DNA from: Euonymus europaeus
Taxonomy: Eukaryota; Streptophyta; Magnoliopsida; Celastrales; Celastraceae
Assembly (NCBI GenBank): GCA_963580455.1
Contig: OY756958.1
Location: 21,402,501 to 21,466,500, forward strand
Direction: 5' to 3'
DNA length: 64,000 nt
The position numbers and the translations under genes are program-made. Below, one piece after another: positions 55,031-64,000 of this stretch (positions are counted from its first letter, which is position 1; the number at the start of each line of letters is the position of its first letter). The notes below the pieces were generated by a model. The model saw only the letters and a program-made list of their open reading frames with translations, ran no database searches and was not told the DNA's origin.

Positions 55031-55780
55031 GCAAAATTTTACAAACTTGTATGGATGTATGGATGGCCGATTATATATAAAGGGGAGGGAATGTGATGAA
55101 TTCATGAGATTTCATTAATAACATAAATTCTTATCACAAAAACATAAATGAAATCATTTAATAACTTAATGGCCAAGTTAAACGTATATCAAGTAAATGA
55201 TAAGTCGTGTGAATGTGATGGATTCATGAAATTTCATGAATAAGATGAATAACATAAATTATTATCACTTAAACATAAATGAAATCATTGAATAATTTAA
55301 TGGTCAAGTTAAACGTCTTAGGTAAATGAATGACTATTATATGAGGGCATTTCACTCATGATTCATCAATCAAGCAAAAACTGTTCTTATTCCTATGTTT
55401 AATACGTTGGTTTGACAATGAATGGTAAAGTAATGTTAAATACGATGCTTTGACAATGAATGAGTGGTAAAGTAATATTTAGTTTAGTAGAGGTTGTAAT
55501 TATTGTAACGTAACTTGTTATTTACTTACTTATTCACTCAATTTCAATTATGTGTTAAATAGCATAAATTCTTATCACAAAAACATAAATAAAATCATTT
55601 AATAACTTAATGGCCAAGTTATATGTATATGAAGTTAACTCAATTATGTGTCATTTACTTATTCACTCAAAACTAATGAATCCTATGTGTCACACACTCA
55701 ACATCCTATGTGGCACTCAACTACAAAACTCTAGATGACATGGCCTCATGTGAGCATCCTTGAGGCTTAGCTTTACTTAA
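55031..55780. other. AT-rich insertion DNA between AKR3 and AKR4
   Basis: No gene. Two related stretches, near 55120-55200 and 55560-55630, share ACATAAATTCTTATCACAAA and AATAACTTAATGGCCAAGTT, so part of it is locally duplicated. Confidence 0.5.
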
Positions 55781-55789
55781 AGTAATAGA

Positions 55790-56035
55790 TTCTCGTTCTT
55801 GTTCCCGCCGCGAATCAAACATATCTGAACTCCTCATTTTGGGAATGAGAGGGGCTGTAATTATTACATCATGTAATTCTCTTCACTTTTAATCACAAAC
55901 GTCCAAGTGGCGGACCTACTTTATGTTGTATATTTATTTTCATACACTTGAATGGTTTTGTTTCAACGTCAAAGCAATTACATGATATAATAATTACAAT
56001 TCCTCCCATCCCCTCATTTTTAGGGGTTCAGGGAT
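55790..56035. mobile_element. Fold-back MITE-like element
   Basis: GTAATTATTACATCATGTAA at about 55857 pairs with ATTACATGATATAATAATTA near 55977. The ends, AACTCCTCATTTTGGGAATG and CCCTCATTTTTAGGGGTTC, are also partly inverted. A relative lies at 61384-61560. Confidence 0.5.
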
Positions 56036-57290
56036 GTTCACTCTTTAATAAATAAGAATAATGGTGGTGCTAATAATCTCAAGATAAAGCATCTCAAGTC
56101 TCCAAAATTTTATGTGGTAACACGTACACTATCGGATTTGAAGTGAAATTCATGGTTCAAAATTCAAATTCATAAACAATATCTCTATAATTAGTAAACT
56201 TTTTTTTTTCTTGATATATTTAACATTTTCGTAAGAATAAACTTCACATTGTAATAAGTTATAAATTCTTTAAGTCTCGTATTAAAGGAATTTCTCTCCT
56301 CAAAGTAATAATTATTTATATATAAGAAAAAATATTTGTTATATTATATTAAAGGTTTAAGATAAAATAAAATATTTATCAAAAATTTTCTCGTGCAATA
56401 ATTTATGCTTGAGAGTTGTTATAACATTTTTTAATTTGCGGATATGTAATAATTTGTCAGCTTGAATACTTTCTTGTTGAAGCTTAAATATTTCTAGCTT
56501 ATCAAGCATACTAAAAACCTTTTGCCTTGAATTTTTTTTTTTTTTGTATTTTTCCTACTATCATCCTTATTAATTATCTTCTTCCTCTTTGTCTAATTGC
56601 ATAAATGATTTCTTCTTCAGTTAAAACATACAAGACTTAAAAATATTGATATAATGCATACGTTATTTCTCTATCACTTACTCGGGATAATTAAGTGAAA
56701 AGGATAGGTAAGTCAAAACAATAATTTGTATAATTACATCTCTATTAAGTTATAACTTTCTCATAGTAATAAAATTAGTTTGATCCCATAATTATAATTA
56801 ATTATAGAGAGATTTTATTTGTACTTGAGCTTTAATGTATGCCGTATACGTTGTTAAAATGTTCCCCTTATCAAGGAAATACAGATCTTTGTCACCACAA
56901 CAGTAATCCGATTGTAATGGTTTAGTTTTTCACCTTTCCTAGTTATTTTTTACAAAAAATTACTATCACATTTGGAATATTTTAATTCCATGGAGGATAA
57001 AAATGTATTACACAAATTTGTTCAATTACAACGAAAAAGATGCATCATCCTTAACCCCAAAACTACCATGGAGAAGATGATTAAGCAAAACAGAAATCGT
57101 CCGTTTGGATCAGAGTATGTTGATAGAGTATAAACTCTCGTAAAACGTAAAAGCTGAGAGTGTCTGAGAGTATGGGGACAGAGTATAAGCTAGCTTATAC
57201 TCTGTCCCAAACGGAGGCCAGAAAAAAAGCATTTTACTGCGAAATAAGCTATGCGATTAAGGCTGATTATTCTCTACCAATTTTGAAGCT
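56036..57290. repeat. 3' flank of AKR4, paralogous to 34555-35850
   Basis: The stretch runs in parallel with the AKR1 flank, sharing for example AATTTGCGGATATGTAATAA and TTCTAGCTTATCAAGCATAC. It lacks the MITE found at 35233 and has its own at 57099. Confidence 0.75.
57099..57218 (+). mobile_element. ~110-bp MITE, copy B
   Basis: Ends are GTCCGTTTGGATCAGAGTAT and CTGTCCCAAACGGAGGC, an imperfect inverted repeat. The right half contains a perfect palindrome, GAGTATAAGCTAGCTTATAC and onward. The matching AKR1 flank (near 35758) lacks it. Confidence 0.8.
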
Positions 57291-58315
57291 TTTTTTTTTG
57301 GTTAGTTCGATAGAGCGAAAGTTTTGATAACGTATAAGCTGTGTACTCTTCGATAAAGGAAAAGTTTTATCCCCCATTGGTTTGGAGGGATTCAGCGTAG
57401 AACACCAGCGTTCGAAGACCTCTCATGCCTGTCACACCAAACAGCCTTCATACACCACAGTCAAAAGCTGCAGTTGACCACTCAAAAACGAACCGCTCAC
57501 TTGACAAGTTTTTATTTTCATGCTGAGGAATTTGATAGATACTGCCCTTAGTGTTTCATTCCTCTCTGCCGCAAAAATTTGATCCATTGCTGATGTGGAC
57601 TGATATTGGTGGTCATGTTCTTGACTTTGATCGAGTTTGACCGAGTGAAGAATGCATGAGTCATGGAAGCGTGGAACTACTCAAGACTTGTATATGCCCC
57701 ATTTGCAAGCTGGCACCTTCTATGTTGAGCTCTAATTTTTCTTGTATTTCTATTGAATATATTTGCAATTCCAACCTTGAATCACTTTGTATGTATGTTA
57801 AATATTTTAATACTATAATTTTAAACTTATTTGTCATGTATTATTATTAAATTTCTTTAAATACCTTTATTGGTAATTTGATAGCTTTTACTTTATGGAC
57901 AAATTAACACAATCAAACATGTATATAGCTTAAAGTAACTTATACACTAGCTTATTTTGACAGCTTATACACCAGCTAATCTTCTCTAATAAAGCCTTGA
58001 TAGCGTATAAGCTGTCAATTTATTATTAAGGGTATGTAAAATAGTTTAATAATGAAATAAAAGCTAATATGAGTCTCGTTGGAAAGAATTTTATGTGTTG
58101 AGTTCAAATATGTAATTGAGTTCAAATATGTAATTAATTTTTTTCAAAATCTAACATATATTTTGAGAGTTAAAATGACAAATGTGTGAGGTAATAGGTA
58201 CAATAGGAGAAATTGAAGGAATTTTTTTTATTATATGACTGATATGATTGTTGACTCATGAAAATATAACTTAGAAGCTACTTAGCGTATAAGCTTATAA
58301 GTTCATATAAGCTCA
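57290..58315. other. ~1-kb insertion specific to the AKR4 flank
   Basis: The AKR1 flank passes from GGCTGATTATTCTCTAC to CATAGCATT within about 90 bp, whereas here about 1 kb intervenes. GTATAAGCT(G/T) occurs several times (near 57335, 58000, 58285). No coding capacity or clean ends were seen. Confidence 0.6.
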
Positions 58316-58798
58316 CCATAGCATTTCAACATCAAAGTAAAGAATCAGTGCTGTAGTGCATGATGCCCCTCTACCTGGTGCAAGATCTATCTAGCAATGA
58401 CAAGTCGTTGAAAGGGAGTTCTTCCTCCCAATCAACAGTGGAACACCTAAACAACTCAAATAAAGGTTAGGTTTGGTTGGGGAAAAAAAATGTATGCATT
58501 CGGTAAAAGGACAACTAGGAAGAGGAAATGGAATTATTTTTATTGCACAAACGTGGAGTACACGAGTGAAATCAAGACAAGCGACAATGGGATGCATTGT
58601 ACTGAAGAACATGAAATGATTTTACAACTTATTTATGCTCACACGCACTGGAACTTGGTATATGCACTAATGTACATATATACATAATACTAGAGAACTC
58701 TCAAGTCACAAATCCCTCTTCCAAAAAACAGACACAAAATACACAATGGAACAGTAATGGTGGTACAGTACGCAAGCCATGGCCAAAGGCGTGCGCAT

Positions 58799-60880
<2,082 letters not shown>

Positions 60881-60961
60881 CTTCTTCTTCGATCAGAGAG
60901 CTTCAATGCAGAATGCCGAGAATGGAGTGTCCGTTATGAAGTTCAACAGGTATGACATTGA

Positions 60962-61008
60962 CTTTTATAGTATGGGTTTTTGGCTAGATGTCGTAAGGCC
61001 AGACGTCA
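60962..61008 (-). promoter_or_regulatory. AKR4 core promoter: TATA box and TGACGTC motif
   Basis: TATAAAAG (60969-60962 on the gene strand) lies 83 bp before the ATG and TGACGTC lies at 61008-61002. The GAA run before the ATG is the shortest of the four, with three units. Confidence 0.6.
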
Positions 61009-61068
61009 AGGTTTACTAGTGGCCTTTTTTAATTTTAGGAAGTGTTGATATTTTGCAGGCCTGACTTG

Positions 61069-61174
61069 GCCTCCGTTTGGGACAGAGTATAAGTCTCCAT
61101 ATTCTCAGACACTCTCACCTTTTACGTTTTACGAGAGCTTATACTCTACCAATATACTCTGATCCAAATGAAGT
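61069..61174 (-). mobile_element. ~105-bp MITE, copy C, in AKR4 promoter minisatellite
   Basis: CCTCCGTTTGGGACAGAGTA at the left and CTCTGATCCAAATGAAG at the right mirror copy B read on the other strand, including CAGACACTCTCA and TTTTACGTTTTACGAGAG. It splits the single minisatellite unit (61018-61068) from its GGTTTTT end. Against copy B it lacks about 18 bp of the palindrome. Confidence 0.8.
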
Positions 61175-61383
61175 GTTGGTTTTTGTTATGGCGGTAGACG
61201 CCAAGGTTTGTCGGGGTTTTTTCAACTTATTTTTAGGGATAAGTATTAAAAAAGTGTCCGTATTTTAAAAAAAGCATTGATTTAGATTTTGGGAGGGATT
61301 TGTATGGATAAGAGTGTTCATAACAAACTTTTCTGAATCCATGTTTTGTAAAATTTATGGGTGAAGTTATCTACGCTATAAAT

Positions 61384-61560
61384 ATGAACCCTTCATTCTT
61401 TAGATGATAGGAGCTTTAATTATTTTATCATGTAATTCGTTTGACTTTGAATCACAACCATTCAAGTTCGATTGGTTGTGATTCAAAGTCAAATAAACTA
61501 TATGGTGTAATAATTACGGTTCATTCTATTCTCTCATTTTGAGGAGTTTAGGGATGTTCA
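61384..61560. mobile_element. Fold-back element with perfect 21-bp stem
   Basis: 61440-61460 (starting TTTGACTTTGAATCAC) is the exact reverse complement of 61473-61493, with a 12-nt loop. Outer parts (ATGAACCC.. and ..GTTCACTTTTTAAT) pair loosely, giving a long imperfect hairpin. Related to 55790-56035. Confidence 0.7.
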
Positions 61561-64000
61561 CTTTTTAATAAGGATATTATAATAATTTTTAATTTTTTTT
61601 TGGAGAAAACCAATAAATCTTTTAATGAAAATGTGTATTTTATTGATTATCTTCAATTTTTAAATGTTTCAATACATCATTCAAATAATTCTGGACAAAA
61701 CCACTATTATCATAATAAATCATTATGCGCATAACATATGTTGACATAATCATATTTTTTTATTTTTTCTTAATCATAATCATACTTTTTTAGAGAATTT
61801 TTCAAAACTCACCAAAATAAATCAGAGAAATTTTCAAAATTAAGCAAAAAATTTCAGACTATTTCATAAAACATATCAAATCAAACAAAAAATAATAAAA
61901 ATTCAGAAGATTTCTCAAATTTGTCTATAATTTAGAATATTTCGCAAAATTCACTAAAATAAATCAGAGAAATTATTGAAATTAAGAAGGAAAAAATTAG
62001 AGTATTTCAGAAAATATATCATGAAATTTTAAAATTTTAAAAATAAAACCAAAACTCTAAACTCCTAATCCACAAAACCCAATACCCTAGACCCCAAAAT
62101 CCTAAAAACTAAATCATAATTTCATAAATCCCAAAATTATGAAATTTAACTAGTAAACTCTAATATCATAAACTTCAAACCTTATAACCAGAAATTCTCT
62201 AAATGTTAACAATTACAATTTTAATTTTGAACAAAAAATCTTCTAAATAATTAATAGTAATTTACAAAAATAAGAAGAAAATCACAATATTTCACTAACT
62301 ATTTGAAGTAACCGATTTTCGTCCGCGCTTAACCCAAAAAAGAAAAAGAATAAAATAAAAGATGGAAAAAATGCAAAAAAAATAAAAATAAAAGATTCAA
62401 TTCAAATGGACTTGACCCAACATTTTTTCAAACCATAATCCAAAGTGTTGATCCATTTTGAAGGAACCCTAGCCCAAAGTAAATGTCTTGGTTTTTGGTG
62501 AATTTGAGAGATTTTTTTAAAATGTAAATTATAAGCATAGAATTCTCTCCCGGTTGAGAACGGGAACTAAAGTCTTTAAGAGAGGAAGAGACGGTCTGAA
62601 AGAAGAAAAAGGAGAGGGAAAAAGGGGGTAGTTGGGACTTGGGAGATTAGGACAAAGGAAAATAATGCAAAAAAGAGAGGTGACGTGTGGTTTGGAGAAA
62701 AAAGAAAAGGGTTGTAGTATTTTTTTGACTTTGGTTTATGCTTGTTTTATAGGGACCGCACACCAGTCAATAAGGGAGGCGCCACACCCTAATAAAAAAA
62801 CTAAAGGAGAAGAAAAAGAACTGCGGCACCATTTTTTTTTATAAGGAAAAGACTTTTGGTTTTCAAAAGAATAACTTGACATGAGGAGGTGTGCACCGAA
62901 CGCCACCAAAAAAAAATGAAAATGTTAAACGTCCAAAAATTGTGAGTTCTAGGTAGGGATAAAATATGGTCGGAATTTCACACGTTCTAGGCTCGATCCT
63001 ATATTTTTTAACAGGATCGAGCTTGGAAAAAAGCGAGTTAGGGGTCGGCTCATTTTAAAAGGGCTCGACTCTAAAGGTTCGTTTGTAATATTTTAATTTT
63101 GTTTTAATTAATATATTAATTATTTGTTTGACATACTTTTCATGGTATGTAAAATTACTTTAACTATGGTTAGACTCACTCTTTTGTTCTCTCTATCTTA
63201 CTCGTTCTATGAAAATATGTGCAGTTTGTTATTAAAATATGTCCTAATAATATAATAAACACTTAAATGTGTGATAGTGCATTTTTACATTGTGTTCTAC
63301 ATTGACAGTATCTTATTTCATTAGGTTCTACATAGCCAATGACACTCACTTATTCCATTGTGTTTTAGTTTGACAGTGCATTATTTCGTTAAGTTTTATA
63401 TTGACAGTGCCTTATTCATTTGCATTTTAAACCGCAAAAGACATCTCAAGTTTAGAAAAGTGTTCAAACAATGTAACACGCCGATCAAACAATATAATAA
63501 TGAAGAATTGTCGTTTGGCCACCATTCATTTTGTCATCACCTCGAATTGAATCCTCAAGTTTTGAACAAACTAAAATAGCTGAATCCGCAATAAAGATTG
63601 CTTAAATCATCGAAAAATGCTTAAAAATGGTGCTCTACGCTAGAGAGGATGATAGATCCGGCCAAATCCGACAGTATCTTCATGCACTAATGTCATCATT
63701 CGACTTCTTATGGTGATCGCCTGATCCAGTCATTTTCCTGTCAAATCAACCACTAGATTTCAATGTCCTAAATATGCATCTACTTCTATGTGTAAGAGAG
63801 GGAGAGGGAGGGGAGAGAATGAGTGAGGGAATATGTCAGTAACATGTTTAAGAAAAAGGTGAATTTATTTTTGAATTTTCAAATTATTGAGTCAACATAT
63901 AAATGTGACATGTCCACATGTGTTATTTACATTAAAAATATCAATCTATATGCACAATTAGTAGTACCCAAAACATTATATATGAGGGAATTCTCTAGAA
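61561..64000. other. AT-rich intergenic DNA, no gene seen
   Basis: Purine runs and AT-rich DNA dominate. 62985-63080 holds GC-richer words (GGCTCGATCC, AGGATCGAGC) that pair with each other and may be a repeat piece. No open frame here (for example 62632-62844 or 63358-63579) has a recognisable domain. Confidence 0.55.

Noticed and set aside
62040..62200. Telomere-like words such as AACCC and CCCTAGA
   Set aside because: Spacing is irregular and no CCCTAAA array exists; ordinary A/C-rich DNA.

Overview
This is nuclear DNA from a flowering plant, most likely a eudicot. The evidence is spliced genes with GT-AG introns, a chloroplast-targeted starch enzyme, a plant-type MACPF gene, AT-rich intergenic DNA and plant transposon families (Mutator, hAT, Ty3/Gypsy, LINE, tRNA-derived SINEs). 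The species cannot be named from the sequence alone. Six intact protein genes can be assembled, all with consistent splice phases.

Layout. 1-4440 is AT-rich intergenic DNA with a 198-bp tandem duplication and possible LTR debris. 4441-11815 (+) is a seven-exon MACPF-domain gene (603 aa) like Arabidopsis At1g14780. 12.5-15.0 kb (-) is a decayed Ty3/Gypsy element, followed by about 1.5 kb of repeat-like sequence. 16973-33719 (-) is a complete 19-exon gene for phosphoglucan, water dikinase (PWD/GWD3, 1186 aa), with transit peptide, CBM20, phosphohistidine domain and nucleotide-binding domain all present. Its introns hold a Mutator-type element with a 9-bp target duplication, an hAT-like element with an 8-bp target duplication, another inverted-repeat element, several SINEs, a 23-nt poly-C tract and a 43-bp tandem duplication. 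An evening-element match lies 132 bp upstream of the PWD start.

34.5-61.2 kb is a head-to-tail array of four intact five-exon aldo-keto reductase genes (AKR1-AKR4, each 341 aa, all on the minus strand). Each carries its own promoter (TATA plus a TGACGTC motif) and copied flanking DNA. Different insertions have separated the copies: a MULE pseudogene with an OTU protease domain between AKR1 and AKR2, a LINE-like RNase H fragment and a Myb/SANT-like remnant between AKR2 and AKR3, and an RPA1-like pseudogene between AKR3 and AKR4. Small ~110-bp MITEs are present in one paralogous segment and absent at the matching site in another, so they can date events in the array. Intron indels group the four genes in conflicting ways, which suggests gene conversion or unequal exchange. 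61.2-64 kb holds no gene that I can support.

The MACPF, PWD and AKR genes have no evident functional link to each other. No new biological system was found. The most interesting content is the mosaic AKR array and the dated transposon insertions in it.
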